NCBI GenBank assembly: GCA_001302245.1
Contig: LGYU01000031.1
Location: forward strand, 96,123-160,122
Direction of reading: 5' to 3'
From: Chitinophagaceae bacterium PMP191F
GTDB taxonomy: Bacteria > Bacteroidota > Bacteroidia > Chitinophagales > Chitinophagaceae
Length of the DNA: 64,000 bases
Made by a program: the position numbers and the translations under genes. The notes below the pieces were generated by a model, which worked only from the letters and a program-made list of their open reading frames with translations, made no database searches and was not told where the DNA came from. This document shows, piece by piece, positions 53,450 through 60,721 of this stretch (position 1 is the stretch's first letter; every line of letters begins with the position of its first letter).

Positions 53450-53507
53450 GTGTGTGCAATAAGGAATACGAACAGCGGAAAGGTTTACCCCTGCTGGTAA
53501 TATTAAG

Positions 53508-54062
53508 TTAATACGGGAAGAGGACGCTGAACATGAAAAGTATGCCTGTTACCAGTGAGCGTACATGCTTTAAGGCCTTTGAATAGTGATCTTCAACTGT
53601 TTTGATGGAAACAGATAGTTGTTCTGCTATTTCCTTGTTGGAATAGCCTTTGACCACCTTTAGCATGAATACGTTTTTGCGAACGGGTGGAAGATGTTCC
53701 GAAACTGCGTCAATATAATCAGCAGATTCGTAGTCGGTATGAGAGTGATAGATCAGTGAAGATTGTTCGTCGAGATCGTCTTTCAGGTGTTGCTGGTGTT
53801 TGCGTTCAACGGCCTGTTTGCGCAGGTGATCTATAAAAACTGAGTTGGCAATAGTAAAGAATTGCGTATCCAGGGTATGAGCTTCAGACAAAGTGTGCCT
53901 GGAAAGCCAGAGTTTGATAAAAGATTGTTGGGTAAGATCTTTTGCGATCTCTTGTGCCCGGGTACGTTTCAGAAAATAATGAAACAGCTTAGTATGATAC
54001 TGGTCGTACAATACCTGAAAGGTTACCTGGTCGGCTTTTTTTATTTCAGTTACCTGGGTCAA
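53508..54062 (-). CDS. ECF RNA polymerase sigma factor
   Basis: A 184-residue sigma-70 of the ECF type common in Bacteroidota FecR loci. Region 2 (DQYHTKLFHYFLKRTRAQEIAKDLTQQSFIKLWL; IDHLRKQAVERKHQQH) and region 4 (LPPVRKNVFMLKVVKGYSNKEIAEQLSVSIKTVEDHYSKALKHVR) are clear. The final about 12 hydrophobic residues (GILFMFSVLFPY) are unusual but seen in the family. Together with FecR it controls susC-susD-DUF5689. Confidence 0.95.
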   Translation of the reverse strand: MTQVTEIKKADQVTFQVLYDQYHTKLFHYFLKRTRAQEIAKDLTQQSFIKLWLSRHTLSEAHTLDTQFFTIANSVFIDHLRKQAVERKHQQHLKDDLDEQSSLIYHSHTDYESADYIDAVSEHLPPVRKNVFMLKVVKGYSNKEIAEQLSVSIKTVEDHYSKALKHVRSLVTGILFMFSVLFPY

Positions 54063-54312
54063 TACTTAGCTCTTTAGGAGGTGCAATTCGGCTGTAAAAT
54101 TCAAGAAATGGGAGATATGGGATTATTATTTGTATGTTAACAAATCGGCAGGTGAGGGAATATGAACGATGCCGGTGAAAATCAGGTTTAAGCTAAAAGT
54201 GAACAGGGGGAGAAACAGCATTCAGCGTCCTTCAGAGATAACTTCAACAGTATTGCCGGTCACTTTGATGACAGGTTGATCATCAATTAAATAGGATGGC
54301 TGTAAATATTCC

Positions 54313-55077
54313 TTAATTCAATATTCCATTCATTTCTGTTAAGATCAATGGTTTTCCATCAGTTACTACTATGGTATGCTCGTGTTGAGCCATGTAGCCA
54401 CCTTTGTTCCCAACCAAGGTCCACCCATCATTAAGTTCGGTTGCATAAGTAGACGATGTTGAGATAAATGTTTCAATGGCCACTACCGAGTTCTTTTTAA
54501 AACGTCTTGAATCAGAGCGGTCTTTATAGTTTAGCAGATCGCTGGGTTGTTCGTGTAAGCTTCTTCCTATGCCGTGTCCTCCAAGATTCTTAATGACCAT
54601 GAAGCCCCTCTTTTTAGCTTCGGTTTCCATCAGGTGTCCGATGTCGGCTATTTTAACGCCTCCTTGTATGCTATTGATGGCTTTGCGTAATATTTCTTTG
54701 GATGCGTTGACCAGATTCTGATGTTGGTGAATGTCGTTTCCAATTACGAATGACCCGCCGTTGTCAGCCCAGAAGCCATTCAGTTCGGCAGAAACATCAA
54801 TATTGATCAGATCGCCCTCTTTTAAGATCCGGCTGTCTGATGGAATGCCATGACAAAATTCATTGTCAACACTGATGCAGGTACATCCAGGAAACCCGTA
54901 TGTTAAATAAGGGGCTGAGCTTGCTCCAAAACCCGACAGGATCTTAGCACCATATTCATCAAGTGTTTTTGTGCTCATACCTGGTTGAGCATAACTGATC
55001 ATTTCTTTCAGTGTATAGGCAACAGCTTCACTTGCTTTTTGCATTCCTGTTAATTCAGCTTCCTTTGATATTGACAT
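54313..55077 (-). CDS. map: type I methionine aminopeptidase
   Basis: A 254-residue cytoplasmic dimetal enzyme removing N-terminal Met. The metal ligands and active-site His are seen in the expected spacing: GFPGCTCISVDNEFCHGIPSD (His), NIDVSAELNGFWADNGGSF (Asp, Asp), GGHGIGRSLHEQP (His), VAIETFIS (Glu) and QHEHTIVV with a final Glu. The ribosome-docking N-terminal extension of the main MAP is missing; bacteria of this group often carry two paralogues, so this may be the second one. Single gene. Confidence 0.9.
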   Translation of the reverse strand: MSISKEAELTGMQKASEAVAYTLKEMISYAQPGMSTKTLDEYGAKILSGFGASSAPYLTYGFPGCTCISVDNEFCHGIPSDSRILKEGDLINIDVSAELNGFWADNGGSFVIGNDIHQHQNLVNASKEILRKAINSIQGGVKIADIGHLMETEAKKRGFMVIKNLGGHGIGRSLHEQPSDLLNYKDRSDSRRFKKNSVVAIETFISTSSTYATELNDGWTLVGNKGGYMAQHEHTIVVTDGKPLILTEMNGILN

Positions 55078-55645
55078 AGTGGTGTTTTCTTGTTTTCGGT
55101 TGTTGACTCACGGATATGATGAGCTAAGTACAACGCTTTTGGCAGATCTGATCTTCTTTATATATTACACTTTTCTCAATAATAAAGTTCGGGATTCTGA
55201 GAGGTTTAATCAAGGCTTGCAGCAATGAGGCTGTAATAGCATATTTAACATACGGGTTCTATAAGTACAATTCTTTCGTTTATCGTAAGATGTTCCTTAT
55301 GCATATGTTACCGGCCCGCACACATCTTGCCCGGGTTGACTGATGTATTCCGTTACTGGCGTTTTGAGGGGCGAGGCTTGTAATGACAGGGAGCATTTAA
55401 GGTTTATATGTACCATAAATTTCAATAATATATATTCAGGCCGGCAGAAAGGGTGAAAAAACGGTACGGTTATATATTGAAACTCCAATAGCTTGCATTA
55501 TATGCACTTAGCAGGCATAACCTGGCATAGTCATAATAATAAAACGATGAGTTTTATATCTCAATTTCTTCACAGTTTTATTCATACCGGTATACACTGC
55601 CACTCATGAAACCATGGAAAAATGGGGGAGGGCATGGAAAGATAC
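55078..55645. other. intergenic region, no gene recognised
   Basis: About 570 bp of AT-rich DNA upstream of map and of the small membrane protein. A 63-codon minus-strand frame (55297-55488) has no features. A 51-codon plus-strand frame starts at 55606 in another frame than the next gene but looks unconvincing. Confidence 0.35.
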
Positions 55646-56014
55646 ATGAACAATCAGAAGCGAAAAAAGCGTTTGATTTCAAAATGCAAAAAATGACAGA
55701 ATTTAAAGCAGACAAAAAAGGACTTTACATTAAGAGAACAGCTTTTCGATTGTCTTGCTAAAAATCACATTCCTATGGAAATTCCGGTAAGACATTTATA
55801 TTTTGTTGTGGACTTTTGTATTGCAAATGACAGGAGGGAATTGGTTGAACCCTGTCTTCCTTCCTACATGGAACGGAAGATAAATTTCAGAAAGGCTAGA
55901 TTTATTAAAGGTGCTGTTTTTTTCTTTGAAACGCTTATCCCATTCTTATTCAGGCTGACTATTTTCCTGTTCTTGCTTTATTTGTTGTACCTGATCTTTT
56001 GGCGAATCATGTAA
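55646..56014 (+). pseudogene. small membrane protein gene with an in-frame TGA
   Basis: From an ATG at 55646 the frame encodes about 122 codons, broken by one TGA at 55694-55696; sequence on both sides is protein-like (MNNQKRKKRLISKCKK / QNLKQTKKDFTLREQLFDCLAKNHIPMEI...), and the frame is the same as that of the ATG at 55775. The 79-residue part from 55775 ends with a hydrophobic helix (about residues 53-76; FRLTIFLFLLYLLYLIFWRIM at the end), so the product could be a small membrane protein even if translation begins at 55775. Family not recognised. Reading as a nonsense-mutated gene is inference. Confidence 0.45.
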
Positions 56015-56118
56015 TGGCATATTAACGTTCCATGAATTGCTTCAAACAAGCACTATTCAAACGTTTTGATCCATATATATGAACTATTACCTAAACATCT
56101 TTACTAAACTCATCAATT

Positions 56119-56595
56119 ATGAAACGCTCTAAACTCTTTTGCCTGGTATTATTTTCGGCATGTACTTTAAGCCTCTTTGCTCAAAAAGCGCCTGTTTCTG
56201 TTGTAAAAGAAATTGAGCAGGCAGAAACTAAAATGTTTCAGAATATGAATTACTCACATGCAAAGGACTATTACAAAAGCGATGTAGCGGATGATTTTTT
56301 TACCATCAATGCCGATGGTGTTTCAGCAGACAAACAACAAAGTCTGGCAGATACGTTGCGTTTAAAAATGATTGAGATGAGTACAGTCAAAATACTGGAT
56401 AGGAAGATAAGGGTTTATGGAAATGTGGGGATTACCAACGGACGGGCACAAGCCTATGTGAATGGTACAATGGTTGCAGAGTTCTTGTATACTACAATTT
56501 TTGTTAAAAAGAATGGCACATGGATGTATACAGGCTGGCAGGGAACCTTATCAAAAGATTCTCCAAAACTACCTGCGCCGCCTGCGCAACAGTAA
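56119..56595 (+). CDS. secreted NTF2-like (DUF4440/SnoaL-type) protein
   Basis: A 158-residue exported protein: signal peptide (about 1-21) and an NTF2-like cone fold (KEIEQAETKMFQNMNY..., VADDFFTINADGVSADKQQSLADTLR, VRVYGNVGITNGRAQ-like IRVYGNVGITNGRAQAYVNG, FLYTTIFVKKNGTWMYTGWQGT), followed by a Pro-rich tail. Such domains are found in enzymes and binding proteins; no catalytic residue is obvious. Single gene, upstream of a small lipoprotein. Confidence 0.8.
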   Translation: MKRSKLFCLVLFSACTLSLFAQKAPVSVVKEIEQAETKMFQNMNYSHAKDYYKSDVADDFFTINADGVSADKQQSLADTLRLKMIEMSTVKILDRKIRVYGNVGITNGRAQAYVNGTMVAEFLYTTIFVKKNGTWMYTGWQGTLSKDSPKLPAPPAQQ

Positions 56596-56674
56596 TGATC
56601 CCTCAATCAGCATAAAGACATACCGCTATATGCCATTTTATGGAAACATTCTAATATTGCATCACATATAAAAC

Positions 56675-57109
56675 ATGACTAAAGTTTTAATAATTTTTTA
56701 CCTGATTGTGTTTTTTGCAGCCTGTAACAATCAAGCCTCAGAGATCAAAACAGATAATAAGATTGTTTCTCAAACCAACAATGCTGCAAACTACACAGGT
56801 TTGCATGGTACCTGGGTCCGGCACAATAAGAACGGTTTTACATTAATTGAAATTAAGGATACAGCCAATGTTTTATATTATCAGTTAACCGACAGGGAGG
56901 TTGATATTGATACAATAACCACCGACCGCTATTGGTATTACAGATCAAAAGGTACCATAGGGTATCGGGATAGTGTAACAATCTGGATTTCCACTGATAA
57001 ATTCCGCTTCGATTATAAAGTAAAGGGCGACACTTTAATGGAATTTGATAAAACGGGAGATCAGGGGATGTTTATTAAAGTGTATACAGATGCAGAAAAA
57101 GCGTTGTGA
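56675..57109 (+). CDS. small lipoprotein of unknown function
   Basis: A 144-residue predicted lipoprotein (lipobox FFAAC, Cys about residue 17). The mature part is lipocalin-like in pattern (HGTWVRHNKNGFTLIEIKDTANVLYYQLTDREV, YRDSVTIWISTDKFRFDYKVKGDTLMEFDKTG), with strands alternating and GTW near the start. No function recognised. 80 bp after the NTF2-like gene; perhaps co-transcribed. Confidence 0.75.
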   Translation: MTKVLIIFYLIVFFAACNNQASEIKTDNKIVSQTNNAANYTGLHGTWVRHNKNGFTLIEIKDTANVLYYQLTDREVDIDTITTDRYWYYRSKGTIGYRDSVTIWISTDKFRFDYKVKGDTLMEFDKTGDQGMFIKVYTDAEKAL

Positions 57110-57142
57110 GTTTAATGTCACAACCGCAACATTTTCAATAAA

Positions 57143-57171
57143 AAAGCAGTCTTTTTTTGAAGACTGCTTTT
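57143..57171. terminator. bidirectional hairpin terminator
   Basis: AAAGCAGTCTT and AAGACTGCTTT form an 11-bp stem with flanking A and T runs between two convergent genes. Confidence 0.75.
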
Positions 57172-57221
57172 CTCAAAAAAATGATCAACTGTACCAGGTC
57201 TGCATTAAAAGCAAAACTGAT

Positions 57222-57578
57222 CTATGCGTTCTTTTTTATAAAGTATTTATCCTGGTTTTCGTAAAAATTTGCCAGGTCTTCTTTTGCAGTAGCTAAAGCC
57301 TTTACTTTATCCTCATAGTAAAGTTTGCCTATTGAATGCTCATAGGCGCTTGCCAAACGTTTTGAAACGCCTTTATCTCCGGGGTCATTTTTATGCGGCT
57401 CCAGTTTCTTGAACCTGGCAATAAGTGCGAATACTTTAGTGCTTCCGAGATAATCAATGACCTCAGCAGACTTATACCTGTTCTCTATAATTTCATTGCA
57501 AAGTTCTACCGCAGCTAACCGCAATACGCGATCGCCTATCTGCTCAATTTTTTTAAAAATATGTTGCTCCTCAGTCAT
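57222..57578 (-). CDS. hypothetical helical protein
   Basis: A 118-residue cytoplasmic protein beginning MTEEQHIFKKIEQIG. It is almost entirely helical in appearance, with Lys/Glu-rich amphipathic segments and no cysteine pairs or catalytic motif (LAAVELCNEIIENRYKSAEVIDYL, KALATAKEDLANFYENQDKYFIKKN). The start at 57578 is chosen over 57617 because the 13 residues before it are hydrophobic but not signal-like, and family-like polarity starts here. Function unknown. Confidence 0.6.
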   Translation of the reverse strand: MTEEQHIFKKIEQIGDRVLRLAAVELCNEIIENRYKSAEVIDYLGSTKVFALIARFKKLEPHKNDPGDKGVSKRLASAYEHSIGKLYYEDKVKALATAKEDLANFYENQDKYFIKKNA

Positions 57579-57650
57579 AAAGAATAGTTTAAATAGTAAT
57601 GATTGGTACGCAAACAAGCATCATCAGAAATACCTGGTTTCCCAAAAACA

Positions 57651-57681
57651 AAAACCCGCAGCTGGTGCTACGGGTTTTATA
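57651..57681 (-). terminator. terminator downstream of tRNA-Pro
   Basis: AAAACCCG (57651-57658) pairs with CGGGTTTT (57671-57678); on the minus strand it follows the tRNA 3' end and ends in T4. Confidence 0.6.
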
Positions 57682-57685
57682 TCGG

Positions 57686-57759
57686 TCGGGAAGACAGGAT
57701 TCGAACCTGCGACCCCCTGGTCCCAAACCAGGTGCGCTACCGGCCTGCGCTACTTCCCG
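57686..57759 (-). tRNA. tRNA-Pro (anticodon TGG)
   Basis: Read on the minus strand, the 74-nt sequence folds as a cloverleaf: acceptor CGGGAAG / CTTCCCG with discriminator A, D arm with GCGC and GGCCGGTAGCGC, anticodon stem CCTGG / CCAGG with loop TTTGGGA giving anticodon TGG, variable loop and T arm GCAGG-TTCGAAT-CCTGT (one G-T pair). No CCA is encoded. A hairpin terminator follows. Several open frames overlapping it are artefacts of the tRNA sequence. Confidence 0.96.
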
Positions 57760-58240
57760 AACAAGACTGTGTACAACACAATTTTTTGATTACCGGGCTG
57801 CAAATGTAGGGTATTCCTTTAGATCTACCAATATTGCTGTATTGTTTTACTGAAATTTTTATTGCTAAGGCACTATTTTTCATGTTCTAAAGGCTAAAAT
57901 GCCGGTTTCAGAAGCTATACAGGCTATCTGCGCGCCCCTGGTTTGGGACCAGGGGCGCGTACCTCCCGTAATGTTTTGAACCACTCGTATTTTCAATACG
58001 GCTTGCCGGTTGTTTTTGTTTGTCTGCAATTCTATGGTGTGCTATATAACAATTGTTACTGTTATCTCTCAGCAGTTTGGGATAATTGCAACCGTTCCCA
58101 TGGAAAGTTTTAGTTAATGCCTCATTGTTTTTTGTGTGTATCATTAATTATCAGGAGGTTTGCTCCGGCTAGCCAATACTGTATGGTACAATCCGGGTTA
58201 CTGAAGATTCCGGATCTGCCAATAACACGCAACATAAAAT
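57760..58240. other. intergenic region with tRNA-like hairpin
   Basis: About 480 bp between the tRNA gene and the DUF2252 gene. Apart from the hairpin at 57931-57959 nothing is recognised. A 78-codon minus-strand frame covers the hairpin and is considered spurious, since it includes residues forced by the tRNA-like sequence. Confidence 0.4.
57931..57959 (+). repeat. inverted hairpin copying the tRNA-Pro anticodon arm
   Basis: A 12-bp perfect inverted repeat (CGCGCCCCTGGT / ACCAGGGGCGCG, loop TTGGG). Its centre is the same sequence as the tRNA-Pro anticodon arm (CCTGGTTTGGGACCAGGG), but oriented opposite to the real tRNA 172 bp away and without acceptor or T arm. It may be a truncated tRNA copy or an attachment-site remnant. 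Confidence 0.7.
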
Positions 58241-59440
58241 ATGGATGCTTCCCTGCTACAAAGAGTTAAAGAATTTAATGCCAACCGGGTTCCCTATGTA
58301 TTACCACTGAAGTATAAGGCAATGGCCGAAGATGCCTTCCGCTTTTTTCGCGGTACCTGTCATTTGTTTTATGAAGACCTTTTGAAAAATTATCCGTTGC
58401 CGGCTTCACCACATTCATGGCTGTGCGGTGATCTGCATATTGAAAATTTCGGTAGTTACCGGGGAGGCAATCGCCTGGTGTATTTTGACCTGAACGATTT
58501 TGATGAAGCCATCCAGGCGCCTGTGTTGTACGAGGTGGCAAGATTGCTGGTTTCTGTGGAAATAGCGGCTTGTCTGGCAGGAAGATCAAAAGAAGAACGT
58601 CATCACCTGGTATGGCACTTATTGGACCACTACAGGTATACACTGATAAAAAATAAACCCCGGAGCATTGAAAAGGAAGCGGCTACCGGGTTGGTACGCA
58701 AAAATATCAAACAGGTAAGCGATAGAAGTGAAGGAGACCTGATTGCACAACGTACCTACAGCAAAGAGCAGAATGCAAAACTATTGATCACTCCGAGGTT
58801 ATTGCCTTTGCCAAAACCGGAAAGACACCAGTTGATGGATGCCATCTCTCAATGGATCCAGAGCGGTTTTCATAAAGAATATACTGTTACAGATGTTGGG
58901 TTCCGTATTGCGGGCACCGGCAGTATTGGTGTAAAACGTTATGCCTGTTTGCTGGAGCATGAATATAAAACCAAACGGAAAATATTGCTTGATCTTAAAC
59001 AGGCAATGCCTTCCTGTTTATTACCTTTTACCGCTACACCACAACCAGTATGGCAAAATGAAGCTATACGCGTTACCAGTGTGCAGGAGATCATGCAGGA
59101 TGTTCCCCCTGCATTTCTTTCAGAGTTTCTGTACCAGGATGAATGGTACGTGGTAAAAGAGTTGCAACCTACCGCCGATAAAATAAATATTGACCGCACA
59201 GTAAAACAATCCACGCATATAGAACAATACCTGGCGGACCTGGGTATGCTCACAGCCTCCGCGCAGTTGCGCGGCACAGGTAGAATGAAAGCCGCCACTG
59301 CCGATGAGCTACAGGATTTTGCTACTGACGCCAGTTGGGTAACCCCGCTGATGGACTGGTGTATGCATTATGCAAAACAGGTAAAAGAGGACTACCAGGT
59401 TTTTCTCTCAGGCTGGAAGGACGGCTATTTTAATCAGTAG
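58241..59440 (+). CDS. DUF2252 family protein
   Basis: A 399-residue cytoplasmic protein of the DUF2252 family, whose fold resembles kinases of the aminoglycoside phosphotransferase type. Visible family blocks: MAEDAFRFFRGTCHLFYEDL, SWLCGDLHIENFGSYRGGNRLVYFDLNDFDEA (residues about 66-96, resembling the HxD/catalytic loop of phosphotransferases), LYEVARLLVSVEIA, TDVGFRIAGTGSIGVKRYACLLEH, and a C-terminal tail WKDGYF. Function is not established. It stands alone downstream of the tRNA. Confidence 0.9.
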   Translation: MDASLLQRVKEFNANRVPYVLPLKYKAMAEDAFRFFRGTCHLFYEDLLKNYPLPASPHSWLCGDLHIENFGSYRGGNRLVYFDLNDFDEAIQAPVLYEVARLLVSVEIAACLAGRSKEERHHLVWHLLDHYRYTLIKNKPRSIEKEAATGLVRKNIKQVSDRSEGDLIAQRTYSKEQNAKLLITPRLLPLPKPERHQLMDAISQWIQSGFHKEYTVTDVGFRIAGTGSIGVKRYACLLEHEYKTKRKILLDLKQAMPSCLLPFTATPQPVWQNEAIRVTSVQEIMQDVPPAFLSEFLYQDEWYVVKELQPTADKINIDRTVKQSTHIEQYLADLGMLTASAQLRGTGRMKAATADELQDFATDASWVTPLMDWCMHYAKQVKEDYQVFLSGWKDGYFNQ

Positions 59441-59531
59441 CAACGAAGTTGCAGGCCGATCTGTTTTTCTCAATTATATATTGGAGTTAAAGGTAACAGT
59501 CATTGCTGCTGCCCGCTATTGCTATTCAAAC

Positions 59532-59591
59532 TGGACTACCTGGTTTGTCAAGGTTGGACTATTGTTATAATCCGGCAGAAAAGTAGTTTTG
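59532..59591 (+). promoter_or_regulatory. promoter with TGGACTA direct repeats
   Basis: A TTG at 59562-59564 and the box TAGTTTTG at 59584-59591 are 19 bp apart, an excellent Bacteroidota promoter. Immediately upstream lies a direct repeat TGGACTA (59532-59538 and 59555-59561) with 23-bp period, resembling a pair of binding sites for a regulator. The target would be the GNAT gene starting at 59677. Confidence 0.6.
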
Positions 59592-59676
59592 CGTATACAT
59601 TACTGATGCTTCCGGATTGTGAAGATAAAGAGGAAACGGGTTTACAGTGAAGCTCAGTGTTGCAAAATCATACATC

Positions 59677-60219
59677 ATGGTGTTTAATATTCAACCTGTA
59701 CTGGAAAATGACAAGGTGATCCTTTACCCGCTAAAGGAAACAGATTTTGATGCTTTATTTACAGTAGCTTCCGACCCGAAAATATGGGAGCAGCATCCCA
59801 ATAAAGACCGTTGGAAAAAAGATGTTTTCAAGGTGTTTTTTGATGGCGCCATGCAAAGTAAAGGAGCTTTTATAATTGTGGAAAAAGCTACCGGTAAAAT
59901 TGCAGGCAGTACCCGTTTTTACGATTACAATGAACAGGAGCATAGCATCATGATCGGGTATACTTTTTACGCTACAGAATATTGGGGCAAGGGCATCAAT
60001 CTTGCTGTAAAAGCAACAATGCTGGAATATGCTTTCGGGTTTGTTGAGCAGGTATATTTCCATATAGGATCCAATAATATGCGTTCGCAGATCGCAATCG
60101 GCCGGTTGGGTGCTGAAAAAGTAGCTGAACAGCAGGTTGCTTACTATGGAGAGCCCTCCCGTTTGAATTTTGTATACCGGATCAGTAAGCAAGAATGGCT
60201 GGCCAACAATAAGCAGTGA
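59677..60219 (+). CDS. GNAT acetyltransferase (RimJ/RimL-like)
   Basis: A 180-residue acetyltransferase of the RimJ/RimL subgroup: LENDKVILYPLKETDFDALFTVASDPKIW, KATGKIAGSTRFYDYNEQEHSIMIGYTFYATEYWGKGINLAVKATMLEYAF with the acetyl-CoA loop (YWGKGIN), FHIGSNNMRSQIAIGRLGAEKVAEQ. Substrate is unknown. The ATG at 59677 is chosen; an alternative GTG at 59647 adds ten residues. A broken YggS gene follows 14 bp later. Confidence 0.9.
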   Translation: MVFNIQPVLENDKVILYPLKETDFDALFTVASDPKIWEQHPNKDRWKKDVFKVFFDGAMQSKGAFIIVEKATGKIAGSTRFYDYNEQEHSIMIGYTFYATEYWGKGINLAVKATMLEYAFGFVEQVYFHIGSNNMRSQIAIGRLGAEKVAEQQVAYYGEPSRLNFVYRISKQEWLANNKQ

Positions 60220-60233
60220 GGTAATGGACTGTA

Positions 60234-60563
60234 TTGAATAACCTGCAGCATATTGTACAACGGATAGAAAATGCCTGCATTGTATGTCATAGAGATCCGG
60301 TAACAGTGCGCCTGTTGCTGGTCACCAAAACTGTTACAGCCCGGCGTATCCGGGAGGCGTTACTGGCAGGAAAGACCATCCTGATAGCTGAGAATAAAGT
60401 ACAAGAGCTGAAAGAGAAATACGAAGCACTGAAAGAGGTGCCGCACGAAAATCACTTCATAGGTCATTTGCAGACCAATAAGATCTAAGATATTCTAAAG
60501 TACAATGTTTGCTGTGTGCAGTCTGTTGACCGGTGGGAGCTGGTGGAAAAATGAAATTATGGC
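60234..60563 (+). pseudogene. truncated YggS-like (PLP homeostasis) gene
   Basis: From a TTG at 60234 the frame encodes the N-terminal part of a YggS/PROSC-like protein: RLLLVTKTVTARRIREALLAGKTILIAENKVQELKEKYEAL, HENHFIGHLQTNK. At NKI the frame has a TAA at 60486-60488 where family proteins continue with a Lys; beyond it, the same frame still reads DILKYNVCCVQSVDRWELVEK up to a TGA at about 60561, in line with the family (SVDR block). The C-terminal two thirds of the gene, including most of the PLP barrel, are missing. A disrupted copy; another intact one elsewhere in the genome would be expected. Confidence 0.8.
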
Positions 60564-60721
60564 CGCGATCCTGCAACACTGGCTTGCATAAAAAGCAGGA
60601 TACCGACAGACCTGCTACGCATTTACACTCCTGTTTTCGTATCATAAGCCTGTAAAGCCGATAAGCCAGAAAACAGGATATTTCTGGCTTATCATACACG
60701 GTGGCAATATCTTCTATTGGT

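Noticed and set aside
41971..54260. ATAACTTCAACA near 54241 resembling the start of the repeat at 41971
   Set aside because: Only the first dozen bases match; the rest of the segment does not follow and the bases lie in coding-like sequence.
57457..57853. Several 60-110 codon frames across the tRNA-Pro region
   Set aside because: They overlap a complete tRNA cloverleaf and encode the well-known artefact peptides seen when tRNA-Pro is translated.
57908..58144. 78-residue minus-strand frame
   Set aside because: It covers the anticodon-arm hairpin, and its composition is not protein-like.
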